A DNA stretch of 64,000 nucleotides from Desulfatiglans sp. GTDB lineage: Bacteria > Desulfobacterota > DSM-4660 > Desulfatiglandales > HGW-15. Shown here one piece after another: positions 45,392 to 54,796 of this stretch (the first letter of the stretch is position 1; every line of letters starts with the position of its first letter). Made by a program: the position numbers and the translations under genes. The DNA lies in contig JAAZBV010000017.1 of the NCBI GenBank assembly GCA_012513605.1, forward strand, positions 49,834-113,833, read 5' to 3'. A model generated the notes under the pieces. The model made no database searches. It was not told the origin of the DNA and saw only the letters and a list, made by a program, of their open reading frames with translations.

Positions 45392-46927
45392 TCATGAATA
45401 TTGTTTTAAAATAGCTTCTGTAAGGTCATCTATTGTATAACTCTCCGGCTCTACTGTAACCTTTAACCCAAGCCTTTTTGCTGTTTCGGATGTTATCGGG
45501 CCTATGGATGCTATATCAATATCCTTAAGCCACTCTTTTACCTGATCCGCATTTTTTTCAAACATACCCATGAAGTTGGTTACAGTGGAGGAGCTTGTAA
45601 ATGTAATCATGCTTATTTCGCCTGCCTCAAGCATCTTTGAAATATCAGCCACCCTGTTTTCAGGCATGATGGTAACATATGCATTCACAACGTCCACCTC
45701 TGCACCCATTTTTCTGAGTTCATCAGGTAGTATTTCTCTCGCCTCTTTTGCCCTTGGCAAAAGTATCTTAAGGTTATCCCTCTTTATTCTCCTGAACTCT
45801 TCTATCACCGCCTCTGCCCTGTATTCAGGGGGCACCATGTCAGGCATGATGCCATACCCTTTTACTGCATCAGCGGTTTTTGGCCCGATAGCGCATACCT
45901 TGATCTCTCCTAATGCCCTCACATCCTTTTTATTTTCAAGGAGCCTTTTAAAAAAGAATTTTACGCCATTCACGCTGGTAAAGATGAGCCAGTTATAATC
46001 CCTGATCTTGTTAATGGCGTCATCAAGGGGCGCCCAGTCATCAGGTGGTCTTATCTCGATGGTCGGAAACTCTATGCAGTTCGCACCAAGTTCCCTTAAA
46101 CCCGCCATAAAGCTGCTCGCCTGCTCCCTTGCCCTTGTTACCGCTATGCTTTTACCGAACAGGGGTTTGTTCTCATACCAGTTAAGCTCCTTTCTCAAAC
46201 CCACAACATCACCAACAACTATGATCCCTGGCGGTTTGATATTTGCCTTTTGGGATATCTCATAAATGGTTTCAAGAGTGCCGGTTATTGTCTTCTGCTC
46301 AGGGTGTGTGCCCCTGTAAATTACTGCAACAGGGGTGTGAGATGGCCTGCCGTTTTTAATCAGTTCAAGAGATATATTTTTAAGGTTGCCTATGCCCATG
46401 AGAAAGACCAATGTGCCTATCCCTGTGGCAAGTTTATCCCAGGCAATATTGGACTCCCCCTTTGAAGGGTCTTCATGACCTGTGATAAATGCAACAGTGG
46501 CGGTGTGATCCCTGTGTGTTAAAGGTATGCCTGCATACGCTGGCACCGCTATAGCAGAGGTTATACCAGGGACAATCTCAAATGAAACCCCTGCCTTTAA
46601 AAGCTCCTGTGCCTCTTCGCCACCCCTGCCGAATATGAATGGATCACCCCCCTTGAGCCTTACAACGGTCTTACCATTAAGGGCCTTTTCACATATGATA
46701 TTGTTTATCTCATCCTGTGTCTTTGTATGGTCACCGGCCTTTTTGCCTACATAAATATGTTCCGCTTCAGGATGTGCATATTCAAGAAATAAAAAATTTG
46801 CAAGATAGTCATACACCAGCACATCGGCCTTTTCTATGCATTCCCTTGCCTTTATAGTAAGAAGGCCAGGGTCACCAGGCCCTGCGCCCACCAGGTAAAC
46901 CATTCCCTTTTTTATTTTTTCAGCCAT
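45392..46927 (-). CDS. Fused uroporphyrinogen-III methyltransferase and synthase
   Basis: A 511-residue fusion of CobA and HemD. The N-terminal SUMT (~1-250) has VYLVGAGPGDPGLLTIKA, VVRLKGGDPFIFGRGGEEA, VVPGITSAIAVPAYAGIPLTHRD and an SAM-binding end. The C-terminal ~260-510 is the HemD fold (AVTRAREQASSFM, ITFTSSSTVTNFM, ASIGPITSETAKRLGL). Together they make and methylate uroporphyrinogen III, leading to siroheme and cobalamin. Siroheme is needed for dissimilatory and assimilatory sulfite reductases. hemC lies 21 nt upstream on the same strand. Confidence 0.95.
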   Translation of the reverse strand: MAEKIKKGMVYLVGAGPGDPGLLTIKARECIEKADVLVYDYLANFLFLEYAHPEAEHIYVGKKAGDHTKTQDEINNIICEKALNGKTVVRLKGGDPFIFGRGGEEAQELLKAGVSFEIVPGITSAIAVPAYAGIPLTHRDHTATVAFITGHEDPSKGESNIAWDKLATGIGTLVFLMGIGNLKNISLELIKNGRPSHTPVAVIYRGTHPEQKTITGTLETIYEISQKANIKPPGIIVVGDVVGLRKELNWYENKPLFGKSIAVTRAREQASSFMAGLRELGANCIEFPTIEIRPPDDWAPLDDAINKIRDYNWLIFTSVNGVKFFFKRLLENKKDVRALGEIKVCAIGPKTADAVKGYGIMPDMVPPEYRAEAVIEEFRRIKRDNLKILLPRAKEAREILPDELRKMGAEVDVVNAYVTIMPENRVADISKMLEAGEISMITFTSSSTVTNFMGMFEKNADQVKEWLKDIDIASIGPITSETAKRLGLKVTVEPESYTIDDLTEAILKQYS

Positions 46928-46948
46928 ATACTGTTCCTATTATCACTA

Positions 46949-47881
46949 TTAACTGCCATAAATTTCGGCAAGTATCTTATCTGCACCCATTGCAAGAAGC
47001 CTTGCTGCAAGGGTTTCACCAACCTGCTCAGGTTGTTCAATACTACCAGTCAGAGAATCTCTGATAACCATACATCCGTCAAGCTCTGAAACCATGCCGT
47101 GGATCACAATCCTATCTTTATCAATAAATGCATATGCGCCAAGGGGCACCTGGCACCCACCCTCAAGCCTGTGTAAAAACGCCCTTTCTGCCCTCACTGC
47201 AAGTGCTGTTTCATTATGATTTAAAAATTCCAGTAGACTGTTTACTTCTCTGTCATCTGTTCTAACCTCTATTCCAAGGGCGCCCTGACCCACTGCCGGG
47301 ATATATTTCGGCGGAGAAAGAAGTTCTGTTATCTTTGATGATAGCCCCAGCCTGTTCAGCCCTGCTGCTGCAAGGATTATCGCATCAAACTCCCCTGATT
47401 CAAGCCTTTTAATGCGGGTATCCACATTACCCCTTATAGCTACAATCTCAAGATCAGGTCTCTTATTCAGGAGCTGGGATGATCTCCTTAAGCTCCCTGT
47501 CCCCACCCTTGCGCTTTTAGGCAGATCATGAAACCTTTTGTATTTTATTGAGAGTAATGCATCCGCAGGGTTTTCCCTCTCAGGATAAAATGGTATGGAG
47601 AGACCATAAGGCAATTCAGCAGGTACATCCTTTATGCTGTGAACAGCAATATCCACACTCTTATCAAGTAGCGCCTCCTCTATCTCCTTTACAAAAAGAC
47701 CTTTACCGCCGATCTTGCTCAATGGGGAATCGATTATCTTATCGCCCTTTGTCTTGATAATAACGAGTTCAACTTTTATTTCAGGGTGCTGCCTCATGAT
47801 CATCTCCCTGATCATGCTGCTCTGGGTGAGTGCGAGTTTGCTTCCCCTTGTGCCTATCTTTATAGAATTATTTTTACTCAT
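46949..47881 (-). CDS. hemC: Porphobilinogen deaminase
   Basis: A 310-residue enzyme that condenses four porphobilinogen units into hydroxymethylbilane. Motifs: IKIGTRGSKLALTQS at the start, HSIKDVPAELP, RVGTGSLRRSSQL, and the dipyrromethane-cofactor cysteine in LEGGCQVPLGAY. It starts at 47881, 8 nt inside the ispD 3' end, and cobA-hemD follows, so ispD, hemC and cobA-hemD look cotranscribed. A longer frame to 47911 adds 10 residues without family match. Confidence 0.96.
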   Translation of the reverse strand: MSKNNSIKIGTRGSKLALTQSSMIREMIMRQHPEIKVELVIIKTKGDKIIDSPLSKIGGKGLFVKEIEEALLDKSVDIAVHSIKDVPAELPYGLSIPFYPERENPADALLSIKYKRFHDLPKSARVGTGSLRRSSQLLNKRPDLEIVAIRGNVDTRIKRLESGEFDAIILAAAGLNRLGLSSKITELLSPPKYIPAVGQGALGIEVRTDDREVNSLLEFLNHNETALAVRAERAFLHRLEGGCQVPLGAYAFIDKDRIVIHGMVSELDGCMVIRDSLTGSIEQPEQVGETLAARLLAMGADKILAEIYGS

Positions 47882-48566
47882 CTTTACCCAACAAAAACTC
47901 TGCATACTCAAGGTCTTGCGGTGTGGTTATCTTTATATTCTCATCCGAACCATGCACCACCTTTACCGGTATGCCCATCCTCTCCATGAGCATTGCATCG
48001 TCAGTAACCTCATCCCATCCCTCGGCCTCTGCCTTTTTATGGGCATTACAGATATCATCATACCTGAATACCTGTGGTGTCTGCACCTGCCATATAAATT
48101 TCCTGTCATAGGTATCAACCACAAAACCCTCAGCGTTTACCTTTTTAACTGTGTCCTTTGCAGGAACCGCCACAATAACCGCCCTTTCATCCCTGATAGC
48201 CTCTATTGCATTCGTTATGATGTCAGGAGAGACAAATGGCCTGACGCCATCATGGATGATTACTGCATCGCATTCCCGGTCTATTGCCTGTAATCCCAGC
48301 CTTACCGAGTCCTGTCTCCTCGCGCTACCAGGGGTTACCCTGATCACCTTGCTGATATTATATTTCATGACGATTTCAGTTTTGCAGAAATTTATTTCAT
48401 TGGCAGGCACAACAAGGATAATGCCATTTATAAGAGGACAGCTATTAAACTTTTCAAGGGTGATAGCGAGAAGAGGTTTACCCTCAAGCTCAATAAACTG
48501 CTTGGGCACCTTTGCATTCATCCTTACGCCCATTCCTGCGGCGGGTATTATGGCAATAGTGATCAT
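47874..48566 (-). CDS. ispD: 2-C-methyl-D-erythritol 4-phosphate cytidylyltransferase
   Basis: A 230-residue enzyme of the MEP isoprenoid route that joins MEP to CTP. It shows IPAAGMGVRMNAKVPKQFIE at the N-terminus, RQDSVRLGLQAI, IIHDGVRPFVSPDII and AVPAKDTVK, plus WQVQTPQVFRYD and TDDAMLMERMG. Length is typical for a single-domain IspD rather than IspDF. GAGGAAAT lies directly before the ATG. The hemC start overlaps its 3' end. Confidence 0.95.
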   Translation of the reverse strand: MITIAIIPAAGMGVRMNAKVPKQFIELEGKPLLAITLEKFNSCPLINGIILVVPANEINFCKTEIVMKYNISKVIRVTPGSARRQDSVRLGLQAIDRECDAVIIHDGVRPFVSPDIITNAIEAIRDERAVIVAVPAKDTVKKVNAEGFVVDTYDRKFIWQVQTPQVFRYDDICNAHKKAEAEGWDEVTDDAMLMERMGIPVKVVHGSDENIKITTPQDLEYAEFLLGKDE

Positions 48567-48587
48567 ATTTCCTCAATTTTAAATTAA

Positions 48588-48629
48588 AGAAGCAGGCACA
48601 GGGCTAAGCCTTCCTGATAACCTGCTTCT
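48588..48629 (-). terminator. Hairpin between the Rho-N gene and ispD
   Basis: AGAAGCAGG (48588-48596) and CCTGCTTCT (48621-48629) form a perfect 9-bp stem, with a second GGCTAAGCC element inside. On the minus strand it is followed by TTTAATTTAAAATT and then the ispD ribosome site. A terminator or attenuator is likely. Confidence 0.5.
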
Positions 48630-48667
48630 ATGATCCATCTCTTTTTCAGGCCGGGTGCTATATAAAA

Positions 48668-49015
48668 TTATCCCGCCTTTCTGGTCTTCTTTTTCAGCCT
48701 GTTTATCCTGCGTCTCAGGATATCCACCTCTTTTTTATTCTTTTCTTCCCTTGCAGTTATCTTTAATGCCCTGAGGTCGATTAGCTTGCTTTTCAAGCTC
48801 TTTTTGGCCGCCTCTGCCTTTTGTGCGTGCGTCTCATCCTCTATGCCCCTGTGCTTCTTGATAAGCGCAAGCAGTTCCTCCTTTTTCATGGCAGTAACTC
48901 CGGTTGCTCCGGGGATCGTGGCTGCGATCTCTTTGAGTTCCGGGGCTGTCATCTTATCAAGGGGTTTTTCTTCTGCTTCCGGGTGTGCTCCTTCATTTTT
49001 TATCTCTTCTGCCAT
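48668..49015 (-). CDS. Rho N-terminal-domain-like basic protein
   Basis: A 115-residue protein. Residues ~18-55 match the Rho_N (SAP-like) motif (LDKMTAPELKEIAATIPG, VTAMKKEELLALIKKH). The C-terminus is a lysine/arginine-rich helix (ILRRRINRLKKKTRKAG) and may bind nucleic acid. It is too short for a Rho factor and lacks the ATPase. AAGGAG precedes the ATG. It lies between the uracil-DNA glycosylase and ispD genes. Confidence 0.75.
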   Translation of the reverse strand: MAEEIKNEGAHPEAEEKPLDKMTAPELKEIAATIPGATGVTAMKKEELLALIKKHRGIEDETHAQKAEAAKKSLKSKLIDLRALKITAREEKNKKEVDILRRRINRLKKKTRKAG

Positions 49016-49137
49016 TTCTTAATACTCCTTTTTATTTATTTTATGGTGCCAATGCCCTGTTAAATATAAATCCCAGGAATAATTAGATACTGCACATTAT
49101 AATAATAGGACTTCTATTGCAATCCCTCAGGCCTGAA

Positions 49138-49866
49138 TCAGCCGCTTTTTTTAACCTTGATCCCGAGCAGGGACATTACCTTTTGTATATCCTGCCACAC
49201 CTCCCCCTTTAGTTTTTTTTCACTGCCGGGGTTATGAAGGATGTAGGCCGGGTGGTATGTCGGCATAAGCTGGATGTTGCCATATGTCTGCCACCTGCCC
49301 CTTTCCATGGTTATCTTGAAATCACGTTTTAAAAGCTCCCTTGCTGCTATCCTGCCGAGGGTGCATATGACCTTTGGTCTTATAATCTCTATCTGTTTTT
49401 TAAGAAAGGGGATACATGCCTCTATCTCATCCTTTTCAGGGTCCCTGTTTTCAGGCGGTCGGCATTTTACTACAGTGGCAATGTAGACCTGATCCCTTTT
49501 TATACCGATCCCCTTTTCTATGATCCTTGTGAGGAGCTGCCCTGCCTCCCCAACAAAGGGCCTCCCCTCCCTGTCTTCATCCATGCCCGGGCCTTCGCCT
49601 ATAAACATGATTGAGGCATTCTCTGCCCCTTCACCAAATACTATTGTTTTTCTCCCGTTGCAGAGTTTACATAGCCTGCAATCGCCTATGGAGCTTCTTA
49701 AGTCATTCAGTGTCTCAATAACCGGTGTGGAAGGCGCTGGAATCAGTGCCTCTTTGATTATGGCAGGCGCCTTAAGCTCAGGCAGTTCCAGGCCTGAGTC
49801 TATTTCACCCTGTAGAATGGTTTTAGTCTGTTTTATGATCTGACACAGCTCAGCAGTGTAACTCAT
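49138..49866 (-). CDS. Type 4/5 uracil-DNA glycosylase
   Basis: A 242-residue iron-sulfur uracil-DNA glycosylase that starts base-excision repair of deaminated cytosine. The four cluster cysteines are suggested by CRLCKLC, KCRPPENRDP and CTLGRIAAR, a type-4 pattern. The GEGPGMDEDREGRPFVG motif and TYHPAYILHNP are the catalytic-site and intercalation regions. An extra N-terminal ~60 residues precede the domain. Its 5' end overlaps coaBC by 17 nt. Confidence 0.93.
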   Translation of the reverse strand: MSYTAELCQIIKQTKTILQGEIDSGLELPELKAPAIIKEALIPAPSTPVIETLNDLRSSIGDCRLCKLCNGRKTIVFGEGAENASIMFIGEGPGMDEDREGRPFVGEAGQLLTRIIEKGIGIKRDQVYIATVVKCRPPENRDPEKDEIEACIPFLKKQIEIIRPKVICTLGRIAARELLKRDFKITMERGRWQTYGNIQLMPTYHPAYILHNPGSEKKLKGEVWQDIQKVMSLLGIKVKKSG

Positions 49867-51061
49867 TATCTTTTCCCCTGATCATCCTGACCCTGTCAAG
49901 AAGCTCATCAGCTACCTCATCTTTTGTTAAAAGGGGCAGTTCGTGAACCGCGCCATCCCTGAAAATAAGGGTGACCCTGTTTGTATTCACATCAAAACCG
50001 GCATCCTTCGCTGTTACATCATTCACAACAATCATATCCAGATTTTTCCTTGCCAGTTTTTCCTTTGCGTTTGCCATGATATTCTCTGTTTCAGCGGCAA
50101 ATCCTACAAGTATCTGGCCGGGCTTTGATTTTGATATCCCAAGTTCAGAGAGGATATCAGGGTTTTTAACAAGTTTTATAGAGATATCCTCCTCACTCTT
50201 TTTGATTTTCTGGTTGCTACTTAAGGCCGGGCGAAAATCAGCAACAGCCGCTGCCTTTATAATAGCATCCATCTCTGCGCGATGCGCAAAAACCGCATCC
50301 ATCATCTCCTCTGCTGTATTTACCCTGATAAGGTTTACGCCCAGTGGAGGTTTTATATTTGTGGGGCCGCTTATGAGTGTTACATCTGCGCCCCTCATGG
50401 CAGCCTTATGCGCAATGGCATAACCCATTTTACCGGAAGACCTGTTTGTTATGTATCTGACCGGGTCAATGGGTTCAATGGTTGGCCCAGCAGTGACCAT
50501 TATCTTAAGCCCTTTTAAGTCCTTATTTTCAAGGATATGAAATGCCTGCTCTGCAATATCAACGGGGTCAGGAAGCCTTCCCTGGCCTTCTGTATTGCAT
50601 GCCAGCTCTCCTTCCCCGGGCTTCATTATAACATAACCCTTGTTGTTAAGCTTTTTAATGTTCTCCTGTGTGATGGGGTTTAAATACATCTTGCTGTTCA
50701 TTGCAGGGCATATAAGCATAGGGGCAGTTGCTGCTACTACCATTGAGCTTAAGAAATCATCCGCAATACCATGGGCTGCCTTCGCAATAAAATTAGCAGT
50801 GGCTGGTGCTATGATTACAAGGTCAGACTCCTGACCCCAGGAAATGTGTGCAAGCGGGTCTATATTGCCCTCAAACATCCCGGTGATAACCCTGTTTTTT
50901 GAAAGCGCTTCAAAGGTGAGTGGCGCAATAAACCATGTTGCATTTTTTGTCATCGCCACCCTTACATCATGCCCCGCTTTGGTGAATATCCTTACAAGCT
51001 CTGGTATTTTATAGGCAGCAATACCGCCGGTGATACCTAAAATGATTTTTTTCTTTTCCAT
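49850..51061 (-). CDS. coaBC: Bifunctional CoaBC
   Basis: A 403-residue enzyme of coenzyme A synthesis. The N-terminal CoaC flavoprotein (GITGGIAAYKIPELVRIF, ICPAMNSKMYLNP, GELACNTEGQGRLPDP) decarboxylates phosphopantothenoylcysteine. The C-terminal CoaB half (ITAGPTIEPIDPVRYITNRS, SGKMGYAIA, AAVADFRPA, KLVKNPDIL) makes it from phosphopantothenate and cysteine. The lipoprotein gene upstream ends 6 nt before it, and the ribosome site GGAGGA lies in its end. Confidence 0.97.
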   Translation of the reverse strand: MEKKKIILGITGGIAAYKIPELVRIFTKAGHDVRVAMTKNATWFIAPLTFEALSKNRVITGMFEGNIDPLAHISWGQESDLVIIAPATANFIAKAAHGIADDFLSSMVVAATAPMLICPAMNSKMYLNPITQENIKKLNNKGYVIMKPGEGELACNTEGQGRLPDPVDIAEQAFHILENKDLKGLKIMVTAGPTIEPIDPVRYITNRSSGKMGYAIAHKAAMRGADVTLISGPTNIKPPLGVNLIRVNTAEEMMDAVFAHRAEMDAIIKAAAVADFRPALSSNQKIKKSEEDISIKLVKNPDILSELGISKSKPGQILVGFAAETENIMANAKEKLARKNLDMIVVNDVTAKDAGFDVNTNRVTLIFRDGAVHELPLLTKDEVADELLDRVRMIRGKDNELHC

Positions 51062-51067
51062 ATTTTT

Positions 51068-51805
51068 TTAGTATCCTCCGAATTCAGAGAATTCCGCATC
51101 ATCTATTTTTGCTGTCCAGATATCGGTTATATTTAATATCTTTTTAATCTTTTCGCCTTCAATACCCGTTTCCGAGCGGGTTTTATAAAACCCGGCCCTT
51201 AGCCTGTAATAGGCCTTTTCACGGACTATTACGTTGGCTATATATACATAATAACCGGCCTCTATCAGTTTTACAGCATGCGGTCCGACCTCTTCAAGGC
51301 TCGGAGAAGAGAGTGCATTGACCGTATAATATGCCTTTTGCATTGCATCAAGGTTTTTATTTTTTTCTTCAGGGGATGTTATCTTTAATCTGATACCCGC
51401 AGGGAGGGGTCTTTCATAGAGATTCCCCTTGCCCTTTATTGAGGATAAAGCTTCAACATTATTTCTGTACAGAAAGGTCCATTTCAAGGGGTTATTGTTG
51501 ATATTGGCCCTCCCTGATATGCCTGAAAGGGTATCCCCCTCTTCAGTCACATATTCACCTGTTTCTGTGGCAGGAAGGACATCCACTTGAACAGTTTCCT
51601 GGTTGATTCTCTGATCAATGTCCTTTTGGACAATATCGGCTATCCCTATATTTACATCTTTTTCAGTTTTTATATCTTTGGTCGGTTTTGTTATCTTCAT
51701 CCTTACGACATTTTTACCCTGATTATTGTCAGGTTCCTCTTGTGAACACCCTGAAAAAAATAATAGCGTTCCCAGAATTAAAGGCATGGTATACGCGAAT
51801 TTCAT
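51068..51805 (-). CDS. LysM/SPOR-type envelope lipoprotein
   Basis: A 245-residue lipoprotein with lipobox FFSGC (Cys20). A LysM module follows (~94-147, GEYVTEEGDTLSGISGRANI, NLYERPLPAGIRLKI). The C-terminus resembles a SPOR peptidoglycan-binding domain (~175-235, YYVYIANVIVREKAYYRLRAG, then GFYKTRSETGIEGEKIKKIL). Such proteins bind cell-wall glycan at the divisome. A longer start at 51820 (MAVSKMKFAY) is also possible. The gene opens the coaBC run on the minus strand. Confidence 0.82.
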   Translation of the reverse strand: MKFAYTMPLILGTLLFFSGCSQEEPDNNQGKNVVRMKITKPTKDIKTEKDVNIGIADIVQKDIDQRINQETVQVDVLPATETGEYVTEEGDTLSGISGRANINNNPLKWTFLYRNNVEALSSIKGKGNLYERPLPAGIRLKITSPEEKNKNLDAMQKAYYTVNALSSPSLEEVGPHAVKLIEAGYYVYIANVIVREKAYYRLRAGFYKTRSETGIEGEKIKKILNITDIWTAKIDDAEFSEFGGY

Positions 51806-51948
51806 TTTAGACACCGCCATAGTTTTACTAACCGATAATGAAGATAGTGTAATAAATGATTCGATCCAGTAGAAAATCAAAACAAATTTGGGGTATTAAA
51901 GCCTAAAATCCCCATATTTACAATAAAAATTTCAGGCATCCCTTATTG

Positions 51949-51977
51949 TTGACATGAAAGCCCCTGTTACTTATACT
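51949..51977 (+). promoter_or_regulatory. Sigma-70 promoter of purD
   Basis: TTGACA (51949-51954) and TATACT (51972-51977) are 17 bp apart, near-consensus in both boxes, 29 nt before the purD start. The site is in the divergent gap between the lipoprotein and purD. Confidence 0.78.
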
Positions 51978-52006
51978 CCATCCTCATAAATTTCTGAGGT
52001 GATTAT

Positions 52007-53299
52007 ATGAAGATATTGATCGTAGGTAGTGGCGGAAGAGAACATGCCCTTGCATGGAAGGCTATTAAGTCTAAAGGGATTGAGAAGGTATATGTCGCTC
52101 CGGGTAATGCAGGCACTGCCCTTGAACAGGGGGTTTTAAATATTGATATCAAGGTGGATGCAATAGAGGCGCTTGTTGAGTTTTCCAAAAAAGAGGGGAT
52201 TGACCTCACTATTATCGGCCCTGAGGCGCCCCTTGTGGATGGTATTGTTGATGCCTTTAAAAAGGTAAATCTAAAATGTTTCGGCCCTGTAAAAGCAGCA
52301 GCCCAGCTTGAGGGGTCAAAGGTCTTTACAAAGGATTTCCTTAAAAGGCACGGGATACCGACTGCTGAATATAGGGTTTTTACCGATATTGAAGCTGCAA
52401 GGGCCTATATCCTTTCACATAAACTCCCTGTGGTTATCAAGGCGGATGGCCTTGCAGCCGGAAAGGGTGTTATCATCGCAAAGACGCATGATGATGCTAT
52501 AATTGCCGCAAAGGATATGCTTTCAGGCACTGCATTCGGTGAGGCAGGTAAAAGGGTTATTGTTGAGGAGTGTATCAGGGGTGAAGAGGTAAGCTTTATT
52601 GTAATGGTGGATGGTAAGAATGTTCTGCCCCTTGCAACATCACAGGATCACAAGGCGGTTTATGATGAAGACCAGGGCCCCAATACAGGCGGTATGGGCG
52701 CCTATTCACCTGCACCTGTCCTGACCGATGACCTGTATAAAAGGGTAATGAAGGAGGTTATTGAACCCACTGTAAAAGGAATGGCAGATGAAGGCACTCC
52801 ATATACAGGGTTTTTATATGCAGGGCTTATGGTGCTTTCCGATGGCACACCGAGTGTGCTGGAGTATAACTGCCGCTTAGGTGACCCCGAAACACAGCCC
52901 ATACTTTTAAGGCTTAAGTCCGATCTGGTTGAGCTTTGCATGGCAACCATCGAGGGGAGCCTCGATAAGGTTAAGGCAGAATGGGATCAGCGTGCAGCGC
53001 TCGGGGTGGTAATGACAGCGGGCGGATACCCTGAAAAGTATAATAAAGGGGATGTCATCTCCGGTCTTCCTGAAAAGGAGGAGGTAGATATCAAGGTATT
53101 TCATGCAGGCACTGCCATGAAAGATGGAAATGTTGTAACCTCAGGAGGACGTGTCCTTTGTGTGACAGCCCTCGGAAATACAGTAGGTGAAGCCCAGAAA
53201 AAGGCCTATTTGGTTGTTAATAAAATAAAATGGACGAATGTATACTACAGGACTGATATAGGTTACAGGGCAGTGAAGAGGGAAGAAAACAGGAAATAG
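52007..53299 (+). CDS. purD: Phosphoribosylamine-glycine ligase
   Basis: A 430-residue ATP-grasp enzyme of de novo purine synthesis that joins phosphoribosylamine to glycine. It begins ILIVGSGGREHALAWKAIKS. LPVVIKADGLAAGKGVIIA, VIVEECIRGEEVSFIV and GPNTGGMGAYSPAPVLT are ATP-grasp motifs. VLEYNCRLGDPETQPIL is the PurD signature. Length is normal. GAGGTGATTAT lies before the ATG. No other purine-synthesis gene is next to it; guaA lies 12 kb away. Confidence 0.97.
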   Translation: MKILIVGSGGREHALAWKAIKSKGIEKVYVAPGNAGTALEQGVLNIDIKVDAIEALVEFSKKEGIDLTIIGPEAPLVDGIVDAFKKVNLKCFGPVKAAAQLEGSKVFTKDFLKRHGIPTAEYRVFTDIEAARAYILSHKLPVVIKADGLAAGKGVIIAKTHDDAIIAAKDMLSGTAFGEAGKRVIVEECIRGEEVSFIVMVDGKNVLPLATSQDHKAVYDEDQGPNTGGMGAYSPAPVLTDDLYKRVMKEVIEPTVKGMADEGTPYTGFLYAGLMVLSDGTPSVLEYNCRLGDPETQPILLRLKSDLVELCMATIEGSLDKVKAEWDQRAALGVVMTAGGYPEKYNKGDVISGLPEKEEVDIKVFHAGTAMKDGNVVTSGGRVLCVTALGNTVGEAQKKAYLVVNKIKWTNVYYRTDIGYRAVKREENRK

Positions 53300-53363
53300 A
53301 GAAGAGAAAATAGAAAAGAGGAAAGAGGAGAAGGCAGGAGACAGGAGTCAGAAGAAAAAGTTC
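53300..53363. repeat. Purine-rich intergenic tract after purD
   Basis: GAAAATAGAAAAGAGGAAAG and ACAGGAGTCAGAAG-type words cover this stretch. Similar tracts occur at 54797-54945, 59053-59151 and 62745-62845. The 14-base word ACAGGAGTCAGAAG is shared with the tract near 62778. No coding content is seen. Confidence 0.45.
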
Positions 53364-53439
53364 ACCGCAAAGGCGCTAAGGACGCAAAGGTTATTATTTT
53401 TAAATCAAAAAAACTTTGCGCTCTTTGCGTCTTTGCGGT
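53364..53439. repeat. ACCGCAAAG inverted-repeat element
   Basis: The left arm starts ACCGCAAAGGCGCTAAGG (53364-53389) and the right arm ends CTTTGCGTCTTTGCGGT (53414-53439), with ~21 of 26 positions paired and a 24-nt AT-rich centre. It resembles the ACCACGGAG elements. The radical-SAM stop codon lies at its right end. Confidence 0.65.
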
Positions 53440-54759
53440 TCATATATTGCCTTGAATCTTGCGCCCTGCGCCTTGCGCCTCTTTTTTCGTCTGATTAAAA
53501 TAGCCAAGCTTAATTTCCGGGAAATCTTTAATCAAATCTTCCGCCATCCTTTTCATGCCCTTTGCAGGTGAATCTGTGAGGGGCATGCTTTTCAGGTAGA
53601 AATCAGGATCAATATTTAGGTTTTTAAAATGGATAAAATTCAAACCGGTATTTTTTATCAGCTCACCCAGGGCGCTGATCTCATCCTCCTGATCAGTAAC
53701 ACCGGGGAAGATAAGGTAGTTGATCATGGTATAGAGCCCCATATCCCTGGAGAGCTTTATTGATGAGAGCACATCCTCAAAGGTATATCCCCTTGGCCTG
53801 TAATAGGCATTGTAAAATGGCTTTCTGGCGCTGTTAAGGCTTATCCTTATGGAATCAAGCCCTGCCTCGATAACCTCCCTGACCCTTTCAGGCCAGCTCC
53901 CGTTTGTGTTCAGGTTTATTGTCCCCTTTTTTGTCTGTCTCCTTATCTCCTTTATGCTGTCTCTTATAAGCCTGTATTCTGTGAGCGGTTCGCCTTCGCA
54001 CCCCTGGCCGAAACTCACAATAGCCTCCTCTGACTTTTCAAGGTGGTTGACAGCAACTGTTACTATCTCTTCTACCTTTGGTGTAAATGATATCCTGAAG
54101 TGGGATGACCTTGTGATATCATCCTCCTGAAGGCTCAGGCAGCCAAGGCAGCTTGCATTACAGCTGCGACTTACAGGTAAAGGGGCCTCCCATCTGCCAA
54201 AAAAGAGATTTTTTGCGGCAAAACAGTGGTTATTGGCAGCGCAGTCTGTAAGGTGTTCTACGAGCGGGGTGTCAGTACAATTTTTTTTGTATCTCTCTAT
54301 TGCCTTAGGGAGGAGCCGGTCATCATAATTAAACGGGTCCCACTTGTGGTTGTACTCTACCCTGAACCCTGTCACATGGTATTCTTCACTCTTGAAACCA
54401 ACAGCCGTGTATCCCCACATGGGGAGGATATAATCCTTTGTGCTGTAATCAACAGCCGGGAGATGGCTCCTCACAAAGCCGGGTTCAAGAAATGCTGCAA
54501 CAGCAAGGCATTTGTGGCTCTTCCTGCCGATCTTTATCACTTCCACCGCCTCTGCCACACCTGTTTCAGGGTCGATCCCTATTGGGGCGCAATTCGGGAA
54601 ATAAAAAAGCTTGCTGAATGAGGGCATCCTGATCAGGTCTCTTTTTGATATACCTGAAAGGGTATCCCCTGAAAACCCGGCCATGCGTAAATAGGGGTGA
54701 TCATAGATGTTCCCGCATTCATCAGCATAAAGCATATATGGCAGATCTTTATATTTCAT
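53440..54759 (-). CDS. Radical SAM protein of unknown function
   Basis: A 439-residue radical SAM enzyme. The [4Fe-4S] cluster motif is CNASCLGC at ~200-207, with GQGCEGEPLTEYRLI as the strand that follows. An N-terminal region of ~190 residues (YADECGNIYDHPYLRMAGFS) is unusual and unassigned. The last residues (KKEAQGAGRKIQGNI) are encoded by a dispersed repeat, so the original C-terminus may be altered. The reaction is unknown. It is convergent with purD. Confidence 0.82.
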   Translation of the reverse strand: MKYKDLPYMLYADECGNIYDHPYLRMAGFSGDTLSGISKRDLIRMPSFSKLFYFPNCAPIGIDPETGVAEAVEVIKIGRKSHKCLAVAAFLEPGFVRSHLPAVDYSTKDYILPMWGYTAVGFKSEEYHVTGFRVEYNHKWDPFNYDDRLLPKAIERYKKNCTDTPLVEHLTDCAANNHCFAAKNLFFGRWEAPLPVSRSCNASCLGCLSLQEDDITRSSHFRISFTPKVEEIVTVAVNHLEKSEEAIVSFGQGCEGEPLTEYRLIRDSIKEIRRQTKKGTINLNTNGSWPERVREVIEAGLDSIRISLNSARKPFYNAYYRPRGYTFEDVLSSIKLSRDMGLYTMINYLIFPGVTDQEDEISALGELIKNTGLNFIHFKNLNIDPDFYLKSMPLTDSPAKGMKRMAEDLIKDFPEIKLGYFNQTKKEAQGAGRKIQGNI

Positions 54760-54796
54760 AGTGAATCCTTTTACCTGTAGAGGTTTGACAAGTCAA

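Noticed and set aside
48668..49015. Transcription termination factor Rho
   Set aside because: The protein has only a Rho_N-like motif and a basic tail, with no RNA-binding or ATPase domains of Rho.
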